Assembly: GCA_023614405.1 (NCBI GenBank)
Contig: CM042684.1
Coordinates: 206,342,941-206,406,940, forward strand
From: Avena insularis
Taxonomy: Eukaryota > Streptophyta > Magnoliopsida > Poales > Poaceae
DNA length: 64,000 nucleotides
Direction: 5' to 3'
Each line of letters starts with the position of its first letter. Position 1 is the stretch's first letter. A program made the position numbers and the translations under genes. The notes under the pieces are model-generated. The model ran no database searches and was not told where the DNA came from. It was given only the letters and a program-made list of their open reading frames with translations. Below are positions 32,889-44,800 of the stretch, piece after piece.

Positions 32889-34600
32889 AATTCATCAAGC
32901 ATGTCATCAAGACGTGGTATGGGATGTCGATAACGCACGGTGATAGAATTGATTGGATGACAGTCCATGCATAACCATAACGTATCATCCATTTTTGGAA
33001 CAAGTATCACGGGTATGGCACTTGGACTAGTGCTAACTTGGATCAAACCTTTGGAGACGAGTTGGTTAATTTGACGTTCAATCTCCTTTGTCTCCTCCGG
33101 GTTCGTGCGGTAAGCGGCGCGGTTGGGAAGTGGTTCACCGGGGATGAGGTCAATGCGATGTTCAATGCCGCGAAGAGGAGGTAGTCCATGTGGAAGCTCT
33201 TCGGGGAACACATCCTTGAATTCCTGCAAAACACTCATCAAATATGGAGGAACATTGGTTAATTCATTAGTTCCTTGCGCTAATCCCTTGCAAAGGAGGA
33301 CATAGTGCAAGATGGATGGGTTGTTCCGAACATCTCTCATCTCACTTTTGGTGGCAAGGAGAACACTCTTAGTTTTTCCACTCGATTTTGGCTTGTGGCT
33401 CTCACTCACTATGAGGTGGTTCTCTCTCTCACCGCTCTTCTTACAAGTAGGTGATGTGCTTTGCGCCCTTGCTAAAGCCTTTGCATTGTCCGCAATTATT
33501 TGGCTAGGAGTCATCAGTTGCAAAAAACATGTTTTCTTGAGCCATTTGAAGGTGTATACATTGGTGCGACCATCATGTTGAGCAGCCTTGTCAAATTGCC
33601 ATGGTCGACGAAGAAGCATGTGGCAAACTGTCATAGGAACCACATCACACTCCACCGTATCTTTGTAAGGACCAATGGCGAAGGAGACCAATACGGTATG
33701 CTTGGTCTTTACGGACCCTTGGTCACTTAGCCATTGCACGTGGTAGGGGTGCTTGTGCGGATGGAGGGTGAGGTTGAGCTTCTCACACAACTCGGTGCTA
33801 GCAAGGTTGTGACAACTCCCTCCGTCAATGATCACCTTGATAGATTTGCCATTGATGCCGACTCGATTTTGGAAGATATTGGCGCGTTGGTCTTCATGCT
33901 CTTGTGGTTGAGTGGTCAAGATCCTTGTGATGACAAGCGATGGACTTGCGTCATGTTCACACACGAGGAGTTCTGGGTCATCTTCCACTCGTTGCTTTGC
34001 CATTGCTTCCTTGACTCGGGCATCAAATTCATCTTCACTCAAGTACTCTTCATCGCCATTGTCATGGATGAACAAGACCTTCTTGTTTCCACATTCGGCC
34101 GACTTGTGTCCTTTACCTCCACACTTGTGGCATTCACCATTGAAAGGTGTATCACTCTTTTCTTGTTTGCCACTTGGGGGCAGTTTTCTATGAGGAAGTG
34201 TTGGCTTGAAGGGAAGCTTGGAGGTACTTGAGGAGCTTCCATTGAAAGTTGTTGGCATAGCGGTTGAAGCTTTCTTGTAGGTGAAATACGTCTTGGGCTT
34301 GTTGTACTTGATGTCCTCTTGCACTTGACGTTCAGCCTTTGTTGCGATGTGCACAAGCTCAACCATGGTGTTGTATGTTTGGAACTCGACGATGCACTTG
34401 ATTGGGTGATTCAAGCCAATGAGGAAACGTGCCATTGTTTGCTCCATGCGCTCATCAATGTTGGTGCAAATCAATTTGAGTTCCATTTCCTTGAAGTATT
34501 CTTCCACGGTCTTCATCCCTTGACGAAGCGCTTGAAGGTTGTTGAAGAGGTCATGCGTGTAATGCGCGGGGACGAACCGGGATCTCATGTGAGCCTTCAT
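32889..34600 (-). pseudogene. Element D gag C-terminus, zinc knuckle, protease and RT start
   Basis: This continuous frame begins just after a TGA at 34607. Order of domains: the end of the capsid core (MKAHMRSRFVPAHYTHDL, then MARFLIGLN), a Ser/Pro linker, the CCHC knuckle CHKCGGKGHKSAEC, an acidic spacer, then protease with VIIDGGSCHNLASTELC and MTVCHMLLRRPW (Arg where X has Gly). The linker contains ATKSEMRDV. RT begins with FPEELPHGLPPLRGIEHRID and VILVPKMDD. The frame is lost at about 32872. The start codon shown by the first Met is internal; the protein is the continuation of gag. Confidence 0.9.
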
Positions 34601-34606
34601 GTCATG

Positions 34607-35947
34607 TCAAGTTGTGATTGGTGGCTCTTGCCTTGCATCACGATCAACTTGAACTTGTTCCCACCAAAGGATGGCGTAATCATCAAACTCAAGCGAAGCC
34701 ATGGCGACCATCTTCTCGTTACTATAGTTGCGCATGCGGAAGATCTTGTCGACTTTGAGTGCCCATGAGAGGTATTCTTCAGGGTCATTGGATCCAGTAA
34801 ACTTGGGCATTGTGAACTTGAGCTTGCCGAAAGTTTCTTCGTCATTGCAGTCATTGCGACAAGCTTGGTGACCTTGTTGATGATCTTGTGGTTGATTCGG
34901 TGGAACTTGGTTCTCGAGACCTTGTTGCGGATCTTGCTCTTGATATTGTTCGTGAGGAGCTTTCTCTTGCTCTTGGCGCGGTTGTTGACGGTGCTGAGGC
35001 ACTTGGGCCCCATGAGGTTGTTGAGAATGTGGAGCCTCATGCCGCGGTTGATGATGAAGAGGAGGCTTGTTCCTCGGTTGGTGATGTTGATTAGGCACAT
35101 GGGCCTCACGGCGAAGAACATGGTCATGAGCCTCTTGACGTGGTGGGCGTCGCTCAAATTGTATCACTTGACGCTCCAAGTTTTGTTGAGGTGGAGGAGG
35201 CACCTCGTGATGACCATGGTGTCGGTGCATACGTTCATGATGTTGATGACGAGGAGGAGGATCTTGGAGAGCTTCACGTCGATGACGAGCTTGATTCTCC
35301 AAATTGGAGTCATCACTTGTTGTCTCAAGTATGTGTCGCGGTCGATGGTGGTAGACTTGCGGTTGCACTTGTGGTTCTTCTTGTGGTTGCTCTTGTTGGA
35401 TCACTAATTCCCTTGCGTCATGGCGGTGTGCTTCTTGCCTTGCTTGTGGCCTTGAAGAGAAATCACCATCATAGCTTGACGTTGCGGCATGCCGTGGGGA
35501 AGGTACATAGTTTGAATAACTTCCATCTTCAACCACGGGGGCATCATTGTGTCTTCGAGCACTTGGGTGAAGATATTGTTGAGGAGGAGCATGACGACGC
35601 AAAGATCTTGAAGAGATTGATGCGCGTGAACGTGGCTTTGCCATACCGTCAATGAGGTGTCGAAGATTGTCATTTGTTTCAGCAACGGAGCGTTGGAGCG
35701 CTTCATTTTGGTGGCCGAAGTTGTGATGCATTGCGTGCATTTGTCATTCGAGGCCATCGAAGCGGTTGTCGATGTTCTTGAACTCGGCTTGCGTCTTGCC
35801 AAATTGTTCATCTTGTCACGTCTCAAGGGCTTGGCAACGTTCACGGAACTCTTGCCGAACGATGAAGTGACTTGCGCGCGTCATGTACGGTCCTTGATCT
35901 TCTTCTTGGGGAGGTGGTTGGCTCGACTTACCGTGCCTATCCATCAT
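34607..35947 (-). pseudogene. Element D gag, N-terminal part
   Basis: The best start is ATG at 35947 (or the second ATG at 35944), giving MMDRHGKSSQPPPQEE, followed by a charged region. Stops at about 35815 and 35747 and the TGA at 34607 all fall where TGG (Trp) fits the context. Residues ~70-300 are rich in Arg, His, Gln and Pro. The capsid core begins with KLKFTMPKFTGSNDPEEYLS and WALKVDKIF, a gypsy gag hallmark, then AILWWEQVQVDR. All stops being G-to-A type changes points to ordinary deamination decay. Confidence 0.88.
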
Positions 35948-37225
35948 GCAAAACACACAAGTATTGTATATGGAAGTGGAATATGGTGGTGTTATCCTTG
36001 TACCTCACCTTGGGGATTGCACCAAACTAGAAACCACAAGTGAGAGCTATAAGCGTGCAAAGTGGAATTGCAAAGAAAACTCACACTAAAGCAAGAACTA
36101 ACTCTCAAAAGCTTGTTGGTGGTAGGTTAGGATTGTGGAATGCCAAAGAACCAACCAAAAGAAAAGGGATAGTCAAATGTGGGTAAAATCCAACAAAACT
36201 CAAGTCAAAGGCGAAGGTCAACACTAAAAGGGGGTGACGGGAACCTACGACTATATACACACACGTGGAGATTGTTTGGATTGACACAACTATGAAAATG
36301 AGCAAACAAAATGTCCTAACAAAGACTAAGCTCGTTGTCGTGCCAATGCAAGGAGAGACCATGGCTCGTTTGCAAAGAGGAAAAATGAGCAACGGATTTG
36401 TGCACTTGCCTTGGGCGCTCTTCTTTCTCTCTTGCTTACAAGCTTTGAGACTCTCTTTTGCAAGCGAAGACTATTTTTCTTTTTCTTTTGCTTTGTATCT
36501 TTTTCTTCCTTTTTTTGTTTTGCTCTCCCTTGATGCTACCTAGTCACACTTGATATTGCTCTTGCACTCTCACTATCCAAGGACAAATGCACAATGCTCA
36601 AGTAAACACAAGATGAGCCACTCTCATGGGATAGGTACACAGAAAGGAAGATATGGGTTAACAAGGTGACGCAAGTTATACCTTCGTTGGTGATGATGAA
36701 CTTGGCGTCGGTGGTACGGGATGATGTTCGTGGGACGCGGTGTCGATGAGCGTGGGTGTTGTCGATGCGGAAGCTTGTTGTTAGTTGACGACACGCACAC
36801 GGGCACAAACAAACAAGAGGAAGTTAGCCAATGCAAGATTAGAGGCAAATCTGTCAAAATCAGGCGTCAGGGCCGGAGACTCCGGGGTTTTAGGCCGGAA
36901 ACTCTGGTTCAGGCTGGAGACTGCGGTGTGGGTAGGCGTGCAGGCCGGAGACTCCGGTCTGGAGTCAGATCGCGAACTGCTCGTGTTCTTGAACGGAAAT
37001 CCACGCCTTGTGTTTTCAAATCCATGAAAAATTGGCCAAATTGGGCTGGAAAACGCAGGATAAAGCTGGAGCAACTCCTAAGACAAGGTTTGGTCGGATC
37101 AAAACCACAAATAACACTCCAAATCAAGAGATTGATCCAAAGGCAAATTTGGGCTGTTTTTTGGGGATTTTTTAATTTTTGGTGGATAAAAGAAAAAAAT
37201 TGTGGGGGAATTCGTGAGCAATGAA
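35948..37225 (-). other. Element D leader with palindromes and a purine-rich tract
   Basis: No gene is seen. The plus strand has a T/C-rich tract at about 36470-36530. Near the PBS it has CCGGAGACTCCGG palindromes at 36873-36885 and 36945-36957 with degenerate units between. The layout equals that of C and E. Confidence 0.65.
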
Positions 37226-37239
37226 GCTCTTGATACCAA
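37226..37239 (-). other. Primer-binding site of element D
   Basis: The minus strand reads TTGGTATCAAGAGC two bases from the LTR. It resembles the initiator tRNA-Met site with one extra A. The same form occurs in K. Confidence 0.8.
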
Positions 37240-37241
37240 TA

Positions 37242-38114
37242 TGTTGAGGGCAAATCTCTAGGCTGGCCCAATCTTTCCCGAATCCCACTCAAATCGAGGA
37301 TGGAGTGCGGGGGAAAGGAGGAAAGGATGAACACGATGAACTCACGCACGAAGAACGCGATGAACACACACACGCAAAACCACGATACACACCAATTGGT
37401 CATGCCAGCGGTGACTTGTCCGGCGCAATCCCTAGGATCGGCATCAGGCGGAGGACTCTCCCTTGAACCGGCACAGCGAGATGGGAGACTCGGTGAGATC
37501 TTGACGTCTTGGCAAAGGGACACCGATGCCAAGGCCTTGTACAACGCGGAGGCACGATGCAAACTCCAACGAGGTTTGGGATATTTGGTACTCCTTATTC
37601 AAGGAGCATGAGGCAAGAACTAGATAGATCCACAAAGGGATTTCCACTAATTCCAATATCATGCCTAGGGGTTACAAAGGAGGTGGGGGACTATATATAG
37701 GCCAGCCACTTAAACAGGGGTACTTTAGGAATAAAAGACAAGTTCTGGACGGACTAAGGAGTACATGGGCCGCAGGTCCAAAGGCCTTTTCATGCCTGGA
37801 GACGGTCGGACTGGAGACTCCGGTGTGGTGGACCGGAGACTCCGGTCTAGGTCGGAGATTCCGGTCTGTCTCCGGACCATCCTCCGGAGGGGCCTTCAGA
37901 TTGTCCCAGGGCCCGGTGCAGGGGTCAGACTGGAGAGTGGGCCGAAGTCTCCGGGGTCTTCAGGCTGGAGACTTTGGTGGACTGGAGACTCCGGTGTGTG
38001 CAGATCGAAGACTCCGGTATGAGGAGCTCCAGCGGCTTCTTCTTCATGCTCTGATCCTTGTTCTCCATACTTGAGTGCTTAGGGATGTGTCGAGGCTTCG
38101 TACCTGATGATGCA
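37242..38114 (-). repeat. 5' LTR of element D, truncated
   Basis: It matches 21382-21832 and 30022-30440 of the 3' LTR. A TATA-like CTATATATAG lies at 37691-37700. The outer ~170 bp, including the TGATGCAGCC start, are missing: at 38114/38115 the sequence changes to F protease. Many CCGGAGACTCCGG-type units occur at 37810-38010. Confidence 0.9.
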
Positions 38115-39733
38115 CGAGGATGGGGTCGTGTCGTGAGAGAAAGCTTTTCAACCATCTCCATGCTCGCCAAGTTGTTGCAGCTCCCTCCATCAATAATAAT
38201 GCGAATATAGCAATCTTTAACCACACCCTTAGTATGGAACAAATTATGGCGCTGGTCAGGCTCGGCCTTGGTAATTTGTGCACTCAAGACTCGCTGTGCA
38301 ATTAAACTCAGGTATTTCTCCGCATGTTCTACAACCATATATTCAGAATCTTGCTCCATGGGTGCTGCAGCACATTACTCATCATATGCAATAAGAGCCA
38401 AAGTATCTTCATCATAATCACTGGCGGAATCGTATCCACCATCCTCAAGAGCAATCATTACACGAGAGGAGGTACAATCACGTGCAAAGTGACCAAGTCC
38501 ACCACATTTGCGGCACGGAATTTGGCTGGACTTGCCCGTAGATGCCATGGAGGACGCAGCACTCGGGGCTGGTCCCGTAGTAGTCTTCCGTGCAGCAAAC
38601 AGAGGTGGTGTAAATGCTGCAGATCGCGTGGATGTGGTCGCTGGAGGTGTAGGTGCAGCATCCTGTGACGCCGAATTCGGTGATCTCCAAGTAGAACGCC
38701 CTGCAGAATAATTAGTTCGTATCACCTCGCGTCGATCCTGCACTTCACATTCAGCATTAACAGGTAATAGTGTGATAAGATTTATATCGAAGAATGGTCT
38801 GAATTTCCTTATTTAACCCACCTACAAATCGTGCCATTAATGCTTCATTATCCTCCTCTATACCACAATGCAGCATGCTAGTTTGCAACTCTTGATAGTA
38901 ATCCTCTACAGAATTTTTGCCTTGATCTAGACGTGCTAATTTGGTAAGCATGGAACGCTGATAATATGGTGGAACAAAACGAATACGCATAGCATGTTTT
39001 AAAGCATCCCACGTAGTGATTGGATTAGCATGATTAGCACGACAATATTCAGACCGCCATATGGAAACAAAACTAGTGAACTCACAAGTAGTAGCACTAA
39101 CACGTCTATCCTCAAGATAATTTAAGCATGCAAAACACTAGTCTAATTCTAATTCCCAAGAGAGGTATGCATCAGGATTATAGCGACCATTAAACGTAGT
39201 AACATTTAATTTCAGTTTAGCAACATGGTCATCATCACGTACCAACGGAAAAGAGGGTGGATGGCGAATGTGGGGATTGTATTGCCTAGGACGACCAGCT
39301 GGCTGATCAACTGTGAAGTCGTTCGTGTACTCGCCCTCGTCCTCATCTTCCTCGTAATAATCATCCAACTGAGCATCACGGGCCTGTGTGACGCTCATAG
39401 CAGCGGTGCTGTGATAGCAAAGCACCCTTGCGAAGTTTGCACCGGATGTTTGAGAATGCACTATGCACGTCCCAACAAGTGCGGTGTAGGAGCCCCGCGA
39501 GTCGGCTGTGGAGGAGGCGCACGAGCCATCGGTGGTGGAGGTAAGCATGCTAGCACCTCCTGGAATTTAGTGTCGAGTTTGGTGGTGAAGGCCGTCTCAA
39601 GTCCCTCGAGTTGCTCCATCGTGTCAGTAAAACGCTTGTCCATATCCTGCATATGGTCAGCCAAAAGTGTGGTGACGTGAGCCTGCAAGGCTTCACCCTC
39701 CAGTGGCTATGTCTCGGTGTTTTCTGGTGGCAT
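38115..39733 (-). pseudogene. Element F gag and protease start
   Basis: ATG at 39733 starts MPPENTET, soon hit by TAG. A coiled-coil-like segment (MQDMDKRFTDTMEQLEGLET) and a Pro-rich part follow. A frame change near 39480 leads to an acidic stretch and the capsid core (KLNVTTFNGRYNPDAYLSWE, stop at 39138, then MRIRFVPPYYQRSMLTKLAR and LMARFVGGLN). After another frame change near 38750 come the CCHC knuckle CRKCGGLGHFARDC and the acidic EDGGYDSASDYDEDTLALIA. A TAA at 38375 (CAA in context) precedes protease, where RIIIDGGSCNNLASMEMVEK is the active site. The sequence ends at 38115 within protease. Confidence 0.87.
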
Positions 39734-40804
39734 GATTAGTACGCAAAAAGCACAGGTATATAATAGAGATACAACAGGAACAGTGGCGGAAAGCGCTTAA
39801 TCTGTCAAGCAAACCAAGACTCTTACCCGTTCTTACTCTGCAGCAGGTGGTGAGCAGCAACCGTCGTGATCAAGCTTCAGGAAGATTGAATAGAGCGATT
39901 GCCAGGTGGTGTCAATGCATGGTGTAGGAATATGTGGAGTTCTGGGTGGCTGCAATATCTGTAGAGACAATTTCAAAACAGCAATGCAAAGTTGAATAAC
40001 AGCTCAACGACGGTACTGTGTTGGTCCTAGACTATCCCAAGCTAGGGACGCGAGCCTAAAACACTACGAGTCACGCCGCGACACCGAAAAGCAACAGGCA
40101 CTAGTGCTCTGAACAACGCGCGAATGAGGCGCAAATCACTAGTATGGAAAGTGTCTCAAAACGATCAGCAAAGTGGAATATCAAGATAGGCTCAAGAATT
40201 TTTTTTGAAATTTTCAAAAACTGCACGAAACTGCTCTAGAAAGCGTGCAGACGCCAATTTTTTTCACTATAATGGCGTATAGCTCAAAACGATCCCACAA
40301 GCCTAAAAACAGTATAGGCTGGAAAAAAATTTGATCTCCCCTCCTCTTCCCTTCTGGCCAAAACTTTCTAGAACTCGGATCAAGTTGCAACTCGGATCGG
40401 ATCTACAATGATGGAAAGCACGAATAGGAAAATAAAAACAAACCTAACTGGACTGGAACAAGGATATGTGGTGGCGAAGGCGGTATGTGGGCATAGGGTT
40501 GTAGCAAGTGTATGGCGGTGGTGATAGAGGAATTGGTGGTGATGGCGGAATCGATGGTAGCGGTGGTGATGATTGTGACCAGAACTCGAAACTCTAAAGA
40601 TCTAGATCTAAAACCAGCACTGGACATGATGAGGCAGACTAGAACTCAACAAAGCAAATACTGAAAAGAAACGATGCAATAGGCTCGAAAGTGTTTCTAG
40701 GATACGGATCTAACCCTAATTTGTTGGCTTTTTATGGTTTATAGGAAGCAGAACAGATGCAATCTCAACAACGAAAACTATAAGATCTCACCAAGAAACC
40801 CAAA
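39734..40804 (-). other. Element F leader
   Basis: No gene is seen. There is an A/T-run zone near 40200-40270. The strong palindromes of C, D and E are not evident. A GGTGG/TGG-rich patch at 40470-40570 is a simple-sequence region. Confidence 0.6.
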
Positions 40805-40815
40805 ATCTGATACCA
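40805..40815 (-). other. Primer-binding site of element F
   Basis: The minus strand reads TGGTATCAGAT two bases from the LTR end. It matches initiator tRNA-Met for ten bases. Confidence 0.75.
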
Positions 40816-40817
40816 CT

Positions 40818-41758
40818 TGATAGGGTAAAGTTGCCCGATCTTTCGATGAGACGATATCTGTCGATTATGGTGGAGGTCGACGTTGACGATCTGACTACAA
40901 ACATGCAAGACGTTGCGCCTTAGCAATCGATACACCAACTTCTAAGGCTATTGATCACGCCAGAGCTAGATCAACCTAATCACGAGGACCAATCCCTGCA
41001 AGCAATCGAAGAACCAGCAAGAATCATAGTTGCAATCAAGATATAGAGAATATAGATGAAAGCTTTATAGAGAATATAGTTGGAATCTGTCTGTGCGTAG
41101 TACAAAAGGTTGGTTTGACACTTGTGCCTATGGCGAAGAGTAGCTCGTGGCTAAGTCTTTTACTAAACAAAATCCGAGTCTAAACGATGACCTAATGGGA
41201 GTTTATATGGAGGAACAGAAGGGAATTTCGGCCAGCCTTGGGGAGGAGGTCGAAATCCATCTCCAGGCCGGTTTCCTCCACTATACGGACTCTAAAAGTT
41301 CAGCCCCTTTATTTGGACGAAAATTACATGGTCCTGGCCCATATTTAAAGGTGACACAACACCATCTAATCACATGGATGAAAATTTGAAGTGTGTATCT
41401 CTCTTGTTTTTCCATGTCTTCATCTTTTCATTCTGGTGGCTTCAAAGTTCTGAAATCTTCACTTGCAGCGTCATCCTAGATCCTCACACGATTGCTGCCA
41501 TCATCTCCATGCATGATCATGCTCTAATGCTTGTCCCTCTCATCCATGGTAGGCCCATCATTCCTAAGTAACATACACACATCTGATTTAGGCAGCATCA
41601 TATTCTCATGAATATTAGGAATAGTTCCTAGAAACGAAAGTACCTGATAATTTAGTTGGCGTGCACGAGCTCTTGTGCGAGGTCCTTGGAATTGTGGAAT
41701 GTGAGGAAGTGTGGCTGTAGGTGCAACGGTTGTATCAACCGTAGGGATGTCCTCATCA
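40818..41758 (-). repeat. 5' LTR of element F (941 bp), encodes a TRARAR tail
   Basis: On the minus strand it runs from TGATGAGGACATCC to CCCTATCA. A TATA-like CATATAAACTCC (minus) lies at about 41193-41205. From the LTR start an open frame to a TAG at 41524 encodes DEDIPTVDTT and then PQFQGPRTRARARQLNYQ. In the missing 3' copy this would have been the C-terminus of pol. Confidence 0.88.
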
Positions 41759-41885
41759 TCTTATAAATCAAAGTATCATGTCCAACTAGGAACGAATTGA
41801 CCTTGTGATATTTTTCAACGAGGCTCAATATTTCTTTCCAGTTCAAACACTCCAAATCAGCATGTTCCATGATTGTTCCTCATCA
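41759..41885 (-). repeat. 5' LTR of element E, piece 2
   Basis: It aligns with about 17902-18024. On the minus strand it begins TGATGAGGAAC at 41885. It encodes the same LTR part of the 594-codon ORF (ECLNWKEILSLVEKYHKVNS). Confidence 0.9.
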
Positions 41886-41890
41886 AACAT

Positions 41891-44800
41891 GTCAGAATTC
41901 TTACACTCTGCAGAGGTGCGTCACTTTTCCCACAACAGACCTTAAGCTTTGTTGCACGGCGGGAAGTATGTCCCCGTTCAAACTTCCATGGTTTGAGGCC
42001 CAACCTAAGATCCAAGACAATCACTGCATCCTTCACGACCCCGCATGTCCCCTTGGTGTAAGCCATGCCCACATCTTGAATTACGGCAATGGTTAGTACA
42101 GACCATCAGATGCCAGAACTATCGTGGGACATTGAGGGCTCCCCCCATATGCTGCATATCCTCTACGAATTACCAATAAATGCACGTTATAAGGATAACA
42201 GCCACGACCTAGCCATTCGGATGCATGCGAGAGGAAGAAGATACAACTGACTTCTCCATCCCATTCCAAATCTCATGGTTGATGCGTAATATACGGTGCT
42301 AGAATCACTAGCGACATTGGTTGTTAAGTCCTAGATGATACATTACTGTACAATGGCGTTTTGATTGCCAGCTATGATAGATTAGCTGATCACCCTGGAT
42401 CAGTAACCGATATTTCCAGTTAATTATGCAAATAGTGTTTTCGACCTTTTTGAAATGCAGGTGATGACAACATTTGAGTTACAAGCATTTGATAGAAAAT
42501 AATCAAAGGACATGAGCAAGTTGTGAACTTGCCTTTTATGATAGCAAGATTATGCACTCACGATCTTTGAGACAATAGAAGATCCAAATTCTGTGAACAA
42601 CATCATTGGTCCAGTAAGGACTAATGTTTAAAGAAACATCATTAGAGTCTTCACACAAATGTTTAAGGATTTCTTTTAATACTCAAAAGAATAACTTTTG
42701 AGGAAAATATTATTTTACAAAGTAAAAAGCATTTAAACTTAAATCTAACACTTTAAGGTTTTCTTTTTAATTACAAGTATTAAAGTAGAAAACAATTAGT
42801 AATTTTGAATAACTATTCCACTAGCAAGTGGATACTTTTAACACTTCATGAAGGTGAAACAAAAGTATTATATCTTTATGGAAGTGGTGTTCTCTTGATA
42901 TATAAGTGAATATAATCACTTACTTATTATAGAATTATTATTTATTTCTATAAACATGGGAATGGCATCATGTTAAATACTTAGAAACTGTGTTTAACTT
43001 TTAAAGTGGATTTCCAAATTGTAAAAGAATTAGTACTCAAATCTTGATGATTTTATAATTAATAAAATATTTTTGGAGAGTAAGATTTTCTTAATTCTAA
43101 ATGGTAGTTTTAGTAAGTACAACTTAAAATGGTTAGAACTATCTTAACTTTACTTAAACATCAATTGAACTTGTTATTACATTTTTAGACTTTAAACAAA
43201 TAATGGTAGAGGCAATAGTAAACATTTATATATTTTTAATGAATTAAAATAAAATAAAAGAGTTAAAATAAGATTTATTAGACCTTTACCTTTTACTTGA
43301 CTTCAATTAAGAAATAGGATATTTTTAATGTGTAGAATTTATTTGTGTGATCATTTTGGTATATTATATGTATTTTTGTGATTTTTAAATATTAAACTAT
43401 GATTTTTAAAAGTTTTATCACTTTATAAATACTTAATAAATAATAATATTTATCTAAATGATACCAAAAATCTATGAAACAAGTTTGTAAATGTAGATTT
43501 TGTTTTTCTATGAATTTTGGTATATTATTTATATTTTTCTCATTTATAAATATTAAAATATGAATTTTCAAAGTATTATAACTTATAAATATTTACTAAA
43601 TAAAAATTGTTTAAATAGTTAACATATTAATTTTTGATAATAAGGTTAAATTATAGATTTTATTTTTCTGTAAATTTTGATATATTATATATATTTTTCT
43701 AAATTGTAAATTAAAATATATTCAATTAATAAGATTATTCATTTTATTAAATTCCTGGAATTTATTTATATTTAAACTTATATTGTTTTATCTAATTACT
43801 AAATAGGAATATACTTTTCTTACTCAGACCTAAATTAGCCTAGACCACTAACTAGTGGGCCAATGGCCACGTGCAGGCCACGCGTGCAGAAGACCGGGTC
43901 AAACTTGTTGATGTGGCCAAAGGTGATGTCAGCGTGACCTCACGATGACATCACCTGAGGATGTTCCTCACAGATTGAAAATCGATCGATCGATCGAGTG
44001 CACACGCACAGCTGTGTCTGGGCTTGATAAAAAGAGGACGACACAACGAACTAGATGGTGGCAGCGTCGCCCTCTATTGGTCACCGGAAGTGCACCGGCG
44101 ACGAGATCCTACGGTGGCCGATGGTGGTACGCGGTGCTATGGAAATCCAGACCACCCTAGGAAGCGAGAGAGACATGGGAAGAAGCGTATGATCACCTAG
44201 ATGATGATGGTGATGTCGATGAGGAACGGGGAGGGATGATGATGGTGAATTGACGTCAATGGCCACGGTGGTCGACAAGATGTCGGGCTCGCTTCCGACC
44301 AACATGGTGCGCGCCTGCTTGCGAGCCTTGTTGGAGACGAACGAGGAGATGATGGCGAGCCTGACTATGCCCCTGGTTGTCCCGAGGGTGGTCCGTGGTG
44401 GAGGAGATGGCAAACTCAGGTGGCTAGGGTTTCGGTGTCCCCTCTGGGAGACAGGATAAGAACGAGAGGAAGGGGAAAATGGGGATGAGGATGGCCCGAA
44501 GCGTCTCGGTGGCACTCTTATCTTCCTCCCTAGCGACGACGATCCATCGCGGCGGTTGATCCTTGCTGACACCGGTGATTGGCATCGGGCGGCGGCGCTC
44601 GCTCTAGAGAGTAGCTTGTGACGTACAGGAAGACGACGATGAAGCGGTACATGGGCCTGGGCCAGTGCTGGGCTGAAGAGAAGCAAGCGAGCAACGGCGG
44701 CTAGCGCACAGGGGCGACAAATAGCGCCATGACGATCTGGGCCGTGGGCCGATACTGTAGCGTCGTGTCTTCCTTGTTTCTTTATTCAGTTTCTATTTTC

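Larger units (their letters stand above)
21382..38114 (-). mobile_element. Element D: gypsy element with full pol, CRM-like layout, interrupted by B
   Basis: Read on the minus strand: 5' LTR (38114-37242, truncated at its outer end), PBS, leader, gag-pol, PPT, and 3' LTR (30610-21382, split by B). Integrase lies after RNaseH, so it is Ty3/gypsy. The ORF running into the 3' LTR, LTR starts of the TGATG type and the tRNA-Met PBS are traits I associate with the CRM-type chromoviruses. No classical chromodomain is seen. The lineage is therefore tentative. The outer end of the 5' LTR is fused to element F. Confidence 0.9.
38115..41758 (-). mobile_element. Element F: gypsy element, 5' part only
   Basis: A complete 5' LTR (40818-41758), PBS, leader and gag-protease remain. 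Everything after the protease active site is missing at the fusion with D. On the right F abuts E's LTR at 41759. The LTR start TGATGAGGACATCC and the LTR-encoded tail place it near D and E. The CCHC knuckle and EDGGYDSASDYDED motif suggest a CRM-like gypsy lineage, tentatively. Confidence 0.85.
17239..41885 (-). mobile_element. Element E: non-autonomous LTR element with an intact 594-codon ORF (hosts D, B and F)
   Basis: A perfect target duplication AACAT (17234-17238 and 41886-41890) bounds the element, and its removal restores the LTR of G. The 3' LTR is 17239-18024. The 5' LTR is split into 20867-21381 and 41759-41885 by D and F, with about 130 bp of LTR lost between them. The interior of about 2.84 kb carries one long ORF, a PPT and a triplicated PBS. 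No RT or integrase is present. Confidence 0.9.

Noticed and set aside
34865..35407. 180-codon plus-strand frame
   Set aside because: It is antisense to the Arg/His/Gln-rich part of D gag and an artefact of that composition.
36721..37224. 167-codon frame over D's leader
   Set aside because: It is antisense to the element and produced by palindromic GC-rich repeats.
42180..43840. AT-rich stretch as a possible MITE, matrix attachment region or satellite
   Set aside because: No terminal inverted repeats, no target duplication and no periodicity seen. It is best treated as part of G's LTR.
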